DNA of 64,000 nt from Acanthochlamys bracteata (Eukaryota; Streptophyta; Magnoliopsida; Pandanales; Velloziaceae). Numbering within the stretch: the stretch's first letter is position 1; every line of letters begins with the position of its first letter. The position numbers and the translations under genes were made by a program. The stretch covers positions 3,162,001-3,226,000 of the forward strand of contig CM034140.1 in NCBI GenBank assembly GCA_019914995.1, written 5' to 3'. The notes beneath the pieces were generated by a model. The model was not told the DNA's origin. It did no database searches and saw nothing but the letters and a program-made list of their open reading frames with translations. Positions 1-12,422 of this stretch are shown here, piece after piece.

Positions 1-1560
1 CGTAATAAGTAATATCATCCGGCCAGCAGTAAGCAACAACATCACCATTCATATCAAGTTAGAAATAAAAGTAATAACATCTCAACATCAAGTAACACAT
101 TACAATCAATAGAAATAACATCTTAATAGTAACTTTTTACAACCAGTTAGCAATAGCTTTAAAATTTTTTGCAACCAGCTAGAAATAGCTTAAAAATTTT
201 CTGTAACCAGCTAGCAGTAACTAGTCAGCAATAAGCCAGACTGTTCCAGCCAGTAATAGCTTCTTTTCTTCAATCAACCTTTACTGCTCCAGCCACTAAT
301 AACAAGCATAATAAGCAGCCTTTTTTCAAAACTAACAAGCATAAAGCTGCATCACAAACCTTGTTGATCCTACAGAAGATTGCACCACAAAACAGCAATG
401 CATCCCAACTAAAAAAATAAAAGAAAGTCCAAACATTGCCATAAACATACTTCCTGTGCTTGAGCTGGGGTTGCCACTTTACCAGTTCCAATTTTCAAAC
501 AGGCTCATTAGCCACCACAACATTGTTCAGTCATTAATATTTCCTGCACAGAGAACATAACTTTGAATAGGACACTAACTTCATTTGTAATCCATAACAT
601 AGCTTTATATGTTTATAAACCATAAACAACAATATAAGCTTATAATTCCTACCTTAATAGCCTCGGTTTGTGCAGCAACAGCATCCATAGTAGTTCCTGC
701 TGCTCTCTGTTTGAGAGTCTTACCAACACAAGCAAGCACCTTCAAACCTTAAGAAGCATGTTATACTTGAAGGGAAAACAAACATAAAGAAGCATGTTAT
801 ACCTGATAAACAAAACTTAAACAAGATATGCTCATAAGGAAGTTAACCATCTCTAAACAAATCCGCAGCAATCTCAACAATCCGCGGTAATCTACTGATA
901 TTGTCCGGAGAGCCGAATCTTCTGATCTGAATCGCCGCAGCATACCGAGAGAGATGGCAACGGTAGATGTGGAGCGATATCTATGTGTAAAGGTATTGCT
1001 TAGCAAGCACCATTTCTCTTGGCCCTGCTCCAGATCTGTTTAAACAAAGGGTTCGATTTCACATACCAACACCTCCTCGAAATCAATGGCGGTGATTGAA
1101 TAGAAGCTAAGGCTCCGACGATCTCTACAACATGAATAAAAGAGAAACTAGAGAAAGAGGGACGCAATACTTGGAGAACTTCAATAATCGGACGGAGGGT
1201 GAGAACAGCCGCGAAAAATTTTGCATCGCAGGAGAGGAGGGGCAGCGAAGAGGAGCCGAGAGCGAGAGAGAGAGAGACTAGTGAGAAATGAGAAAGAATT
1301 GAATGAATAAAGAGGATAGGAGTGTTTATAAACTCTGAATTATTTAAACTTAATATGGGCAAAAACGTATTTTCATCAATGCTGGAAGGAAAAGCTCCGC
1401 GCTGCTTCTATGAAAAGCATCATTTTGATGCTTTTTTTTTCAAGCAAAAGAAGCAGCTTATTTTAACGAGAAGCACCAGTTGCCAAACACTCAATTCACT
1501 GTTAAGTGCTTTTTTTTAAACAAAAGCACTAAATAAGCAAAGCCAAACATGCCCTAATTA
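1..1560 (-). mobile_element. Possible left-truncated PIF/Harbinger-like element (unresolved)
   Basis: Read on the minus strand, the right edge (about 1556 down to 1380) begins with GGGCATGTTTGGCTTTGC directly after TTA. The GTTTGGCTTTGCTT part also occurs in the miniature element at 36190. A TTA flank and a GGGCATGTTTGG-type end fit PIF/Harbinger elements. Further in (minus strand) are a CT-rich leader-like tract near 1260-1290 and short open stretches at 1000-1362 and 797-1006. A possible exon at about 660-755 reads ...[19 protein letters not shown]... and ends at a GT. No transposase motif is visible, and the other end would lie off the window. It could instead be an ordinary gene next to a MITE end. 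Confidence 0.3.
138..222. repeat. Imperfect tandem repeat, about 33-bp unit
   Basis: Two adjacent copies begin CAACCAGTTAGCAATAGC (about 139) and CAACCAGCTAGAAATAGC (about 172). A partial third copy, TAACCAGCTAGCAGTAAC, begins near 204. Each full copy is followed by a run of A and T. The surrounding 1-260 region keeps the same vocabulary (CCAGC, AGTAATA), suggesting an older, more degenerate array. Confidence 0.6.
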
Positions 1561-1956
1561 GTAAAGATATGATGAAGTTCTTTTATTTAAAATAAAATTT
1601 AAATAAGATTTTATTATTCAATTTTAATATAATTTATGATGAAGAGACATAGCTAATTATATAGCTAATTTTAATGTGTTTTAATTACATAAAGGTAAAT
1701 TTTGTGAAAATTACGTCCATAAAAAATAAATATTAGTAAAAATAGATTTTTAAGTGATAGTTGAAATACTTGGAAGGAGTTTTGATTGAGTTGATTTTTG
1801 AAATAAGTAAAATTTATTGTGAAATAAAAAATGGTATTCGGAATAATAATTGAAATATATAAAATAAAAAAATTCAAAATCTGAAAAAAGGATTAGAGGT
1901 TTTGCAATTGAAATATGCTCTGAGCATGACATTACTAAAATTTTGGAAGAGATAAA

Positions 1957-2712
1957 TAGTGTTTTAAAAATCAACCTGATGTTTGATTCGAAAATATTAT
2001 CAGATCACCAGTTAACTTACTTAGTCATCGGCCTGACCCACTAGATCAAATTAGATTTATTAAATAAATATTAATATTATAAGTATAATACATTATATAA
2101 TATCTATCGTAGCAACTATTTAAACTTTTTAAAAAATATGATTCTATATAATAAATATTAAATATATTTTTTGAAGTTATATATATTTTTTTGAAACAAT
2201 AGTTTTTAAGAATCAAGGCAATAACCAAAAAGTTCAAAATATAAAAAACCTTAATATTTTAAATATTATAAATTAGCTATTTTATATATAATTATGAATA
2301 ATTGATTGTCGCCTTATACACATAGTAAGGATCAACAGAGCCAAGATGGTCCGGCGATGATCAATAGAGCGTGATAGTAGCAGCAATAATCGGCACCACA
2401 AATAGCAGTAAAAAAAATTAGTTGGTTAGGACGATGGAGAGTTATAGACTTAATAGAAATGATCGAAACAGCGAAAAGACTCAAAAAGCGAACATGATTT
2501 AATATCTTATTTTCTTTTTTTATTTTTTTAATAATAATAGCGGGTCAATCCGTTTCACCGAATTATCAGATTACTCAAAAACCGGTTAGATCGATCCGAA
2601 TTTTACCGAATTTATTACATACCGTGTTATATTACTGACCAAATCGAAATTAATGCCGAATTGCCGAATTTTAGATCGATCCGGATGGATCGGGTTGGGT
2701 TTTAAAACACTA
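1957..2712. mobile_element. About 755-bp terminal-inverted-repeat element, non-coding
   Basis: The left end reads TAGTGTTTTAAAAATCAACC (1957-1976). The right end reads GGGTTGGGTTTTAAAACACTA (2692-2712 includes all but the last listed flank), whose reverse complement begins TAGTGTTTTAAAACCCAACC. The ends therefore match over about 20 bp with two differences. The inside holds no gene. The right third is rich in GATCGATCCG, CCGAATT and GGATCGGG words, and the same style recurs in the element at 55213-55942. The superfamily cannot be assigned by eye. Confidence 0.65.
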
Positions 2713-3189
2713 GAGATAAGTGCAAACAAACAACTAATGAAAACCTAGTTACTAGCGGTTCAGTTTGGCAACGTCTTCATAAGATTGCCATGTATGAATG
2801 CGATAAGTTTGGGTTTGAAGGAAGTTTTCTTTACCTAACAATGCCTTTAAACATGTTGATTTTATAATAATATTGACATATGATGAATTATCATATAGAA
2901 AATAAAAATAAAAACAAATTCTTTTTGACATTTGATAGCAGCATCTTATGTTTTCTTCTAAGTTGTTAACATGATATTAGTTTATAATGCTTAGGATTTA
3001 GATCAACTTGATGTATGTGCAAATCTCATGTAAAAAGTGGTTCATTAATTATGATTTGTTTGGATATTATTTATTTAAATCAACACTAATCAATGATTAA
3101 TGAAATCAAGTAGATAAATTATTTAAAGACTAAAGTTTAAGATCTTTTGCCTTTAGCGAATATAGAATTATGAAAGCGAGTTTTCTTTG

Positions 3190-3440
3190 ACGTTGCGTTT
3201 CAAAAAAATAATTTTTTAATTTAATATTTTATATTTTTTAATATATATTTTATAAGTATATAAAAAATTTATTTAAAATTTTAGAAAGTGTCAAAAAATT
3301 TTACGTAGTAAGATTTTTTTATTGCATATTTTAATTATTTTTTAGAAATAAAAAATTAGAGCTCCTTTTTAAAAAAAATAAAAATACTTTCTATTTTAAA
3401 AAATCTCTATTCTATAAGCACTCCTAAATGCTTCTAAATA
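3190..3440. mobile_element. Diverged copy of the 36190 MITE family
   Basis: The interior aligns by eye, in the same orientation, with the element at 36190-36450. Shared blocks include ATATTTTATAA.TATATAAAAAATTTATTTAAAA, TTAGAAAGTGT.AAAAAATT, TTTTTATTGCATATTTT.ATTATTTTTTAGAA and ATAGAGCTC-like words, ending in ATAAGCACTCCTAAATGC against ATAAGCAATCCCAAACGC. The terminal repeats here have decayed. No coding capacity is present. Confidence 0.65.
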
Positions 3441-4183
3441 TTATAGCAGAAAAAATTGTATGCAGTTGGTTTTCCTAATGTATAATATAATCTCTATTAT
3501 TTTATTAAATTTAAAATACATGATTACAAGAAGCCAAAGCAAACTGAAAATAGAAAACGTTTTGGAATTACTTCTAAAATTGAATTTTCTACAAAAATTT
3601 TAAAGATATTTCATAAAATAAATTTTAACTTTTTATCTAAGCAATAATAAAATTTTATAATATATAATTTTTATACTTCTCAAATTTTAAATAAATTCTA
3701 TAAATATAGTAAAAATTTACTAAAAAAATACAAAATTAAAAGTTAAAATAAAAAAGCAGTTAAAAATCAAAACCATGTTTGCTAATACTATACAATTAAA
3801 TTAATATATGATTAAATAGTGATTATGGTAACATATATTTTGATATTACCGTACGCCTTTACCGTCAGATAATTGATACAAGCTTTAAGTTTACTTAGTA
3901 GAAATATTATTACTAATCAAAGTTAGTCAATTTGATTTCATTATTTCAAATTAAAATTTCAGAATGTAATCATTCTATTTATTGCTAATTCTATAAATTC
4001 ACTTCAAAATAAGGCTTCAGCCCATGTTAACTCAGTTCCACTTTCTAGGCCCATAAATTTTTGGGAGCGGCGAAATAAAACTTCACATGATCACTCCTGA
4101 AACGAATTAAAAAATTTTATTATAATTTGCTAAAAACATAAAGATGTGTTTCTATCTCGTCAAATTAAATTTGAACTCATTTT

Positions 4184-4442
4184 GGGCGTGTTTACTTAGG
4201 GATAAAAGTGGAGTTTTTGGGTAAAGTGAAATTTTTAGAAAATAAATTTAAAAAATAAAATTAAAAATTAAAAATATTTAATAAAAAATAATATTTTATA
4301 GTAATTATATATTTATAGTAAGTTTTAAATTTAAATTTTAAAAAAAAATTATTGATAAAAAAATTATTTTTAATTTTGTATGTATTTTATGTAAAAAATG
4401 AATTTAAAAAAGTAGAGTTTTAAAGTATTGGTAAACACGCTC
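4184..4442. mobile_element. MITE with GGGCGTGTTTAC terminal repeats
   Basis: The left end is GGGCGTGTTTACTTAG (4184 on). The right end is GGTAAACACGCTC (about 4430-4442), whose reverse complement is GAGCGTGTTTACC. The interior is about 235 bp of almost pure A+T with no reading frame. The same terminal word marks elements at 30117, 41619 and 49445. Confidence 0.7.
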
Positions 4443-4551
4443 TTTATATATTCCATTTTATTCTCAACTCATCGATTTTCTTTAATTTATTACTTATTCT
4501 ACCGAACTTAATTTTACTAAACTTATTTTATATCAATTACCGAAAGCTCTC

Positions 4552-4576
4552 TTTTCTCTCTCTCTCTCTCTCTCTC
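4552..4576. repeat. (TC)n microsatellite
   Basis: A run of about twelve TC dinucleotides ending in TCGTC. It lies in spacer between the MITE at 4184 and the carrier pseudogene. A pyrimidine tract like this could belong to a former promoter or leader, but nothing downstream supports that. Confidence 0.8.
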
Positions 4577-5287
4577 GTCTCATTTCACTGTAGCTCTCTT
4601 CTTCCAGCTTCATGTCTCTACATGAAGATCTAACAATGGAACAGACCACTCGTGTTCCATTAAAAAGAAATAAACTAACCAAATAAATTAATGGCTAGCG
4701 TCATTTCTATGAAGATTGATTAAAGTCATTTCTATGAAAGTATAATCGTAAATGATTGATTAAAATATTTTTAAAACGAATAAACATATGCATAGAATAA
4801 ATTTCGATACAATTTCAACAGTTAAAAAAAGAGTTAAATATTTTAAAATAAAAGAGCGAAAGATTTGAGGAATGATAGAGATCAAATCTTTAATTTTCTA
4901 CGAAGAAGAAGAAGAAAATGAGCTTCAATCTCAAAACATATTTGTGATAATAAGAAAATTGCCTCAGAATTTTGTAAGGATCAAATCCAAAACCACATAT
5001 ACACGATATGTGACTAATTGAATTCAAAAGGCGCTTAACAAAAGAAAAAGATCGAGAGAAAGAGAGATGGCAGATTTCACAATCTGCATAGAAAGAGAAG
5101 TCTATGGAAGAAGAGAAGGAAAGAGTTACTTCGTGACAGAGTTCGTATTTTCCGACAAAAGAAAAATAAAATAAGAGAAGCCATTGCAAGTTGGCAATTC
5201 TAATGTGTCGCCAGTTCGCACTTACCGCTGACGTCATCACCATCGCCGTCGAACACAGTTTATTTCCGGCGATCACAGCCGGAAAAT

Positions 5288-7785
5288 ATGGCAGCTGTCG
5301 AGGCTAAGAGCGGCGCCGCACCGGTGGAGCGCGTGAAGCTTCTCTTGCATAACCAGGCTGAGTTGATCAACCGTGGGTTTACAGCCAGTCGTATAATGGG
5401 ATCAAAGATTGCTTCTTTAGAGTTGCTAGAGAAGGAGTGCTCGCTATGTAGAGTAGAAACCAGGCTAATCTAATCCGGTATTTTCGCACACAGGTTGGTT
5501 CCTTGATTTCGTTTGGTTGATCAAGTTACATCCTCTTGTTTGATTGTTGGAGGAAAATTGGACTTCGAAAAGTTAGTATAACTAGTTGCTTTTGATTTCT
5601 TTGGCAAATTTCTATCTTGCAATGATGTTGATATGATTTTGACGCAACGGATTTGTGAGTTATCTGGGAGTTCTTGAAAATTTTGACAGGCGCTGTGTAA
5701 GTTACTCGAATTAATAGTTTATGTACATGGTTGCAAGGTGGTTCTTTACTAGTTCACACCTGTGCTGCTTGTTTAGCTTTTGTAGCCATTACTCTTACTC
5801 ATTTTATAATATTGCCCTTCTGGCTCTGCAAAGTCCTTGCGTAGTCCAATGCTTGATCTTACTAGGATTCATCCACTAGATTAATAGGATATGAATTGAG
5901 ACAACCACCATTGTCAGTAAATCTAAGTTTATTATTTTGGTAGAGGTTCAGTTAACTTTTCGTTCTGCATTGCCTGCCATTATTTTTGCAAACCTTTCTT
6001 TTCTATGCCACAAATGCCAAGATTTAGATTGCAACTAGTGCTACCGTAAAACGGTTTTGTTAGATGGTGCTTTGCAGCTGTCTGGTCCTGTACGTCATTC
6101 CTTGATTTTCTTACTGAAGTTCATAATGTGTTGCTTATTTTAATTAGCTTAGTTGAAGTTTGGAAGATGATATAGATGTTATTTGGTGAAAAAGAACATA
6201 TGGGAACATTCTTTATCATAATAGTAGCTTTTTTCTTGAAATACTATGGGTTTAGTTTCTCACAGGATGGTATCCATGTGACTTACTAGTGTAGCATTGG
6301 ATCATTTTGGTTGTCACCAAATTCTAGCATTCAATTATTTTTGACACTCAGAGGCTAAAGTGCTCCAGTCAAGATTTCCGAAGGGACCTTTTAGCTTTAT
6401 TTCCTGACTGCGTTAGAAATTCCTAACAAACTGCAGGCTAGCCCTTAGAGATATTATTGTCCATGGTCATATATATGGGATGTAGAAGCTCATTCTCCCT
6501 TAAGGATGAGTGACCTTAGCTTTTATTGTCCAATAAATCCTAGGACATGAACTGGCATCAAGGAGAAAGAGATTGCGGGAAACTTGGAATTTATTTGTCA
6601 TCTCATGCAACTCATCAGATTGCTTCCCCAAGAAGATAGAAGAATTGCTTTGTTTTATTTGACATTTATGACTGGTTGTGGCTGAAGGTTCTTCTACAGC
6701 TGTCTAAGTGCTATCTTTTATGAACTTAAGGTAGTAGGTTCACTCATTATGAATTCAGCATACCTACTTTTATGCAAGACAGGACTGTCCATTTACCAGC
6801 ATAGTTTTTGGATTCTTTCTTGTTCAGGTTGATTACATACCTCTGCTTTTAGGGTGGGCTGGGTGGGTACTTTAGCTATGTGACACACATGCAGCATAGT
6901 TTTACATGCTATACATGCTCTATATCACATCAGAGATGGACATGCATCCTTTTTCATGCGCGTGGAAGACTGGAAATTTCCTCCAAGCATGCTATATTTT
7001 AATGACAGGCTTTCTGTAAGCATTGTTTCTTTGCAATTTCAGGAGTAAACTCGGCATTCAATTTTGCATTCAAGTGCTACTTTCCGCACCTCTTTGGCTG
7101 TTCAAAGGAGAAAGATGGACACATGAAGTGGTTAGCAGGAAATGTGACTTCCGGTAGTGCTGCTGGTGCCACAAGGTCGTTGCTGTTGTATCATTTGGAT
7201 TATGCACGTACCAAACAGGGCACAGATGCAATTGAATAACAAGATCATAGCAGACACCAGCTTAAAGGCTTAGTGGATGACTAATAAAGGAAGACGGATG
7301 GTGTTGGAGGTCTATACCAATGTTTTAGTGTTTCAATTATGGGATTTACTTTATATCGTGGCCTATATTTTGGAATATATGACACTATGAAGCCCATCAT
7401 TCTTGTTGGACCTCTGCAGGTACCGACCCACCATCCTGTTGAACCTTTGCAAACCTAGATATGCTACACATATGTATAACCAATAGTTAGTGTTTAAGCA
7501 AAGTTATTATCTCATTGTAGGGGAACTTTATAGCTAGCTTTTTCCTGGGGTGATGGAGCGTGAAGACTTTATCTGGGGTCTGTGCCTACCCTTTTGACAC
7601 ACTAAGGAGAAGAATGATGATTACTTCTGGACCACCTTCCAAGTACCACAATGCAGTTCATACCTTCCAACAGAGTTCGGCATGAAGGATTCATGGGTCT
7701 TTCAAGAGGAGCTGCTGCTAATATGCATTCTGGTATTGCTGCTGCCGGAGTTTTAGCAGGATAACCAATTACAGAGATTTGCCAG
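5288..7785 (+). pseudogene. ER-ANT1: ADP/ATP carrier pseudogene, ER-ANT1 type, introns retained
   Basis: Intact members are six-helix mitochondrial-carrier-family proteins that exchange ATP and ADP; ER-ANT1 is the endoplasmic-reticulum form in plants. Exon-like block 1 (5288-5493) gives AAPVERVKLLLHNQAELINRG, then needs a shift of frame near 5390 to read YNGIKDCFFRVAREGV and ends ...NQANLIRYF. Within it the expected Trp codon is TAG. Block 2 (about 7043-7419) reads [31 protein letters not shown] and YHLDYART, stops at TAA after GTDAIE, then resumes as RGLYFGIYDTMKP. Block 3 (7522 to about 7785) gives GNFIASFFLG, an in-frame TGA, and AYPFDTLRRRMM, which is the carrier signature region. It ends GVLAGY without a proper C-terminus. 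AG/GT borders at the blocks show it arose by gene duplication, not retroposition. [14 protein letters not shown] and GTDA point to the ER-ANT1 branch. The stops and frameshifts make function very unlikely. Confidence 0.85.
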
Positions 7786-9057
7786 CAAGCATATTTGCAG
7801 TATGCAACATCAGGAACGTCAGTTCAGAGGGGCATACAGCTAAGATACTTCCCCGAACAATGTGTAGGTCTTCTATGTTAAATACCTTACAGAATGAAGG
7901 CTACCTGTAAAGCTTAGGTTTAATTTATATTTCTGGAAGCACAAGACAAATCTAGGCTTCTAGCAAGTGCCATGCGCAAGTGCCATGCAGGCGGGTGAGG
8001 AAGATATCTAAACCGTGGCTGGCAAGTGTATCCAGAAATCCATTTTTGCAAGTGCCATGCAGATGGGTGAGGAATATCCTATTGACTATTGATTGACATA
8101 CATGTATATCCACAAATCCATTCATTCGATAAATATATTCCTCATTTTTGCTGAATTTTTTCCCAAACAGAACTAACAGTGCTAGACGTAAGAGAATTTT
8201 TCTGTGGAGGTTACTATATTCCTGTTCACAAGCTTGCATAAACTGATTTAGGGTGTGAACCTATTGTGAATAAAAGCTTATAAATATTTCCCTCCTTGTT
8301 TTGTAGCAACTGGAATAGGAATTAAACTGCTAGGACTCATAATTGTCATTGATATCAAATCACCTTTCAGAAAGTGTTGCCGATATGGCAGTTTGCTAAG
8401 AGAAGCAATCAGATGCAATTACTGAATGTTGACTGGTGTCCAGAACTAGCGCTAGGACAGAAGGAAGGGTGCCATAATAAAGGGATAACAGCCAATAAGC
8501 TGACAGCAACAATAACACATTCATTGCACACATGTCTTAGATTTGATTGGCTTCTCAAGAACTGCACATAACTTTGATGTACCCCAACATAGTCCCTTGC
8601 GTACTTAGCTCAGCATTTCATCAGCATGACTGCAATAATCTTTAGTGATTTCTCTTTTCTGTCCCTTAATTTTTAGGAGAAATAGGAATGATTATTATGT
8701 CTTCATTTTCCAATAGGCGGCAAAAGCAGATCATGTCACTTCTGCACTATGTCTTCTTCAGATTTCTCTATATATATAATGTAGTCATTCTTGCACACTT
8801 AAGTTCATGGCTGTAGAGCAACTGAACAGGAAAATCTGCACATTGTGGTTTTGTATTTGATCAAACACAACCCTGGAATTCATGTTGCAGGATTTTAACT
8901 GCATTTTGCTCGTACTGGCTAAGGGAAAACCACATTTCAGATTTATAGCCACAACCAACTTTCCGCTCTCTTTAATGCTTCCCTAGTGCAACGGCCTTCT
9001 TGTTTATTTAAATACACAACCGTATTAATCATCTTGAATTAAGAGCATTCTCATATC
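7786..9057. other. Spacer between carrier pseudogene and MFS gene
   Basis: Apart from the short repeats at 7963-8060 I see no coding region. The last 60 bases before the MFS start contain an A/T-rich TTTATTTAAATACAC word (about 9003-9017) that could serve as a TATA element or part of the 5' leader. It is not distinctive enough to call. Confidence 0.4.
7963..8075. repeat. Short tandem and direct repeats
   Basis: GCAAGTGCCATGC occurs twice back to back (7963-7975 and 7976-7988) and a third time at 8048-8060. The second and third copies share a longer block (GCAAGTGCCATGCAG..GGGTGAGGAA.ATC) and are each followed by a TATCCA.AAATCCATT word, so a unit of about 70 bp has been duplicated. The minus-strand frame through it is open for 95 codons only because of this repetition. 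I see no gene. Confidence 0.65.
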
Positions 9058-10931
9058 ATGACTCCTCCTTCTTCCCAACAATGGCTTAGCCTTGTTGGTA
9101 ACATTTGGCTCCAGACAGTTAATGGAGCAAACTCGGACTTCCCCATTTATTCCTCACAACTCAAGCAACTCCTTTCAATATCTCAGATTCAGCTCAACAA
9201 TCTTGCCTTTGCCTCGGATGCTGGAAAACTGTTAGGCTGGTTATCTGGTATTGCTGCAATTTATCTTCCCCTTTGGCTGGTCCTAGTGATCGGGGCAGCT
9301 CTTGGTTTTGTAGGCTACGGTGTTCAGTTTCTCTTTCTAATCAACAAGATAAGCTACTTATCCTACTGGCAAGTTTTCATGCTCACCGCCTTGGCTGGTA
9401 ACAGCATATGTTGGATTAACACCGTCTGCTATCTTATTTGCATACGGAATTTCCCTTCTACTTGTGGTATTGCTGTTGGCATATCGACAAGTTATGTAGG
9501 ATTAACAGCTAAGGTGTACACAGTCATCATTGACGCCATTTTCAATCTACTACCTGATCAAAAGGCCAAGTCCTATCTGCTTCTCAATTCAGTTGCTCCG
9601 ATGATAATCACTGTGATAACCGTTCCATTCCTCAGGATATCAGAGAGCAACAAGAAAGAGCAGCCCAAAGGTGGATTTACACTGATATTCATTATAACTT
9701 TCACAACTGGTATTTATGCTGTTTTGGGTAGCATTAGTTCTGCTTCAAAAGAGTTCTCACCAAGAGGTCACATGTTGACACTGGGATTGCTTGTGGTCGC
9801 GCCTCTGCTTGTCCCAGCGGTAATGAAGTACAAAGAAACAATGCATGATATATTGAAGAACACAAAAGAGAATAGAGTTCATGATGTGATACTTGACGAA
9901 GGTGATACTGAGCAGAGAGTTTCAGATTCTGATGATGCAAAAGATGAGAGGACTGAAAGAGGAGAAGAAAATGGGAGTCATGAAGTTTGTTTCAAGGAGC
10001 TTCTGAGAAAACTAGATTTTTGGTTGTATTTCTTCAGCTACATGTTTGGTGCAACACTAGGGCTGGCGTTCTTGAACAACTTGGGACAGATAGCCGAGTC
10101 TCGTGGTCTCTCCAGGACTTCCTCTCTAGTCTCCTTATCATCGTCTTTCGGATTCTTTGGTCGTCTTATGCCATCACTCGCGGAGTACTTTCTGTCAAAG
10201 TAAGCATCATTTCCCCTTGACCTGATTACTTCTTGTTCATATGTACAGAGTCAGTACTAGGATGCTGGAATAACTAGGCCCACGCCGTGAAGGCTCTAAT
10301 AGAAATTTTCAACCTACAGATAGATACTACTTATCTATAGTTCCTGCAATTTTCCTGATCTATTAACATCAGAGATTTTTTAGTTTTTGTTTATAAATAT
10401 ACTATACAAGTCGAATGTTTCTGTCAGAATCTGATAGTTGCTTTCTTTAAATTCTTGTTGTGAAACAGAAGCAAGCACTCTATTTCAAGGCCTGCATCCA
10501 TGGCAGCGCTCATGGCACCAATGGCAGGATCCTTCTTTCTGCTAATGAATTCTAACTGGCTGTTTCTATACATTAGCACTGGAGTGATTGGAACATGTAC
10601 AGGAGCAATCACGTCCATTGCCGTTGCCACAACTTCAGAGCTCTTTGGTACAACGAACTTTGGTGTGAATCACAACATTGTAGTAGCAAATATACCCCTT
10701 GGTTCCTTTCTGTTTGGCTACTTTGCTGCAGTCTTCTACCAGAGAGAAGAAGTTCGGGGAAGCCAAATCTGCACTGGAAGCAGATGTTATAACCAGAGTT
10801 TCCTTATCTGGGGCTGCATTTGCTCCTTAGGAACTCTACTCTGTACACTGCTATACATACGGACGCGTAGGGTACGCTTAGATACTGACAACAGCCATGA
10901 TAATTCTTGCAGTTTAGATTTTCATGTTTGA
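9058..10931 (+). CDS. Nodulin-like / NFD4-like major facilitator superfamily protein
   Basis: Two coding exons, 9058-10199 and 10469-10931, joined in phase 2 across a GT-AG intron, give 534 residues, typical for the family. The start is supported by the family-like opening WLSLVGNIWLQTVNGAN. The N-terminal nodulin-like domain (about residues 8-240) has motifs such as SQIQLNNLAFASDAGKLLGW and several hydrophobic helices. A charged, acidic cytosolic loop (about 265-315, with DEGDTEQRVSDSDDAKDER) separates it from the C-terminal half, LDFWLYFFSYMFGATLGLAFLNN and onward. Family members are multi-pass membrane proteins. NFD4 itself was named for a nuclear-fusion defect, but the transported substrate is generally not known, so none is claimed. 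No damage is seen. In Arabidopsis a similar gene (At2g30300, from memory) lies near BLOS1, as here. Confidence 0.9.
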
Positions 10932-12422
10932 CACTAACTTATGCTATAGATATACAGTATATATACCAACTCCAAAGATGCGCAACTTTTTTTTTCTTTT
11001 CAAGATAGAGATGTTGCAAGCCTTGCGAGTAATACAGATCTTTGAGAGTTTTTTTTTATGTACCTTTTGTTCTTCTTCATGAAGAATACAGATTGTCGAT
11101 ATAAGAAATTCAACATTTAGGATAAAACGTTTTTCCTTACGTTTCTTTACATGGTCTTTACATACAGGATGTGTAGGCAGGATACATTACTCTCTGGTTG
11201 ATACTTGAACTATACCGTTCTTTTTTTTCCTTTTTACGCGTGTCTATACATTCTGTACTCTAAAGATGAAACGACACCGATGCTAACAAAGAAGTGATAT
11301 CTAAATTCTAAAGGGTGCATTGTTATCCAAGTGCCTAAATGATCCAAAGTTTTCTTGTGAAACTCATCTTGCTGTTATTAATGAACAGAAAGCAACTTTA
11401 TCGAAACAATAAATAACTGAATGAGATGCAAATTGGTCCTAAGTAAATAAGTGAATTTAATTTAATGGCTGCAGATCTTTCTAGATTCTACACCACTTAC
11501 TTGCGATTCGTTTTTGTTCTAGTAAATCTTTGAACTATGTGGTCTATTTTTCGCCAGTATAAGAGGGAGAATATCTGAGTTTCAATCATTATCAGAAACT
11601 TGCTAGCTTGAGATTTATGTCTTTGAATTTCAGTCGCTAATCACTTCGTGGCAATAACAATTTCAGCAATATGAATGTGTTCTTGATTCATAAATCAAAG
11701 AGTTTTGCGCGGACTGAAGTTTATCTTCCATGAAAACATGACGCATCCTATTTCATTTAAAATTAAAAATTATAAGTTACAACTTACAACTGATCATTGT
11801 TCATGTCGAATCAGTTGTTTCTTTGAATTTTTGGGTTTGCAATGGAGAACAAACAAACATCTGAGAGAGCCCTTCAAGCTCTGTAATTACCATTTATAAT
11901 AACAATCAGACTACAAAATGCCTTCTTGTACTAAGTTTCACTTCGTGTTGCCTGAAATTAGGTATGAACACGAACTAGGAACAACTCGGCATTGATCAAT
12001 GCTATCCACGTATTCTGCAGCATGATATGGTTGGGATCAGATTGCTTTAAAGCAACGAGAGACGTTAAAGAGACCAACTTGAATGCAGGAATTTCCATTT
12101 AACAGCCATTTCTTGAGGTTTCAAACCATCTTGTATGTAGTTCTTGTAGAAACAAAAGAGTTGTAATTGCAACTATATTACTTGTTTCTTCAGGATCCGA
12201 CCTCAATCATCATCCTAACTGATTGCAGTAGTCATGTGGACTATTACTATTTCTACCGTCAACGCGTTTGAGAATGTATAACATTAGGAAGAAACATGAG
12301 TGGTAACAATTGCATACTTCAGTGATCATCCAGCTTCAAATATAAGAATTAATAACAACCATCCAACATAATTGATGATTGTTCATGAATTCATGAAGTT
12401 AACATGAGCAAACCTAGATCAG
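10932..12422. other. Spacer downstream of the MFS gene
   Basis: The first 200-300 bases are probably the 3' untranslated region and terminator of the MFS gene (T-rich, with AATACA and TTTTTT runs). No convincing coding frame, RNA gene or inverted-repeat element was seen in the rest. Confidence 0.4.

Noticed and set aside
4552..5287. Promoter of a working gene for the carrier pseudogene
   Set aside because: The TC tract and GAA tracts are suggestive, but the downstream frame is broken, so no promoter is claimed.
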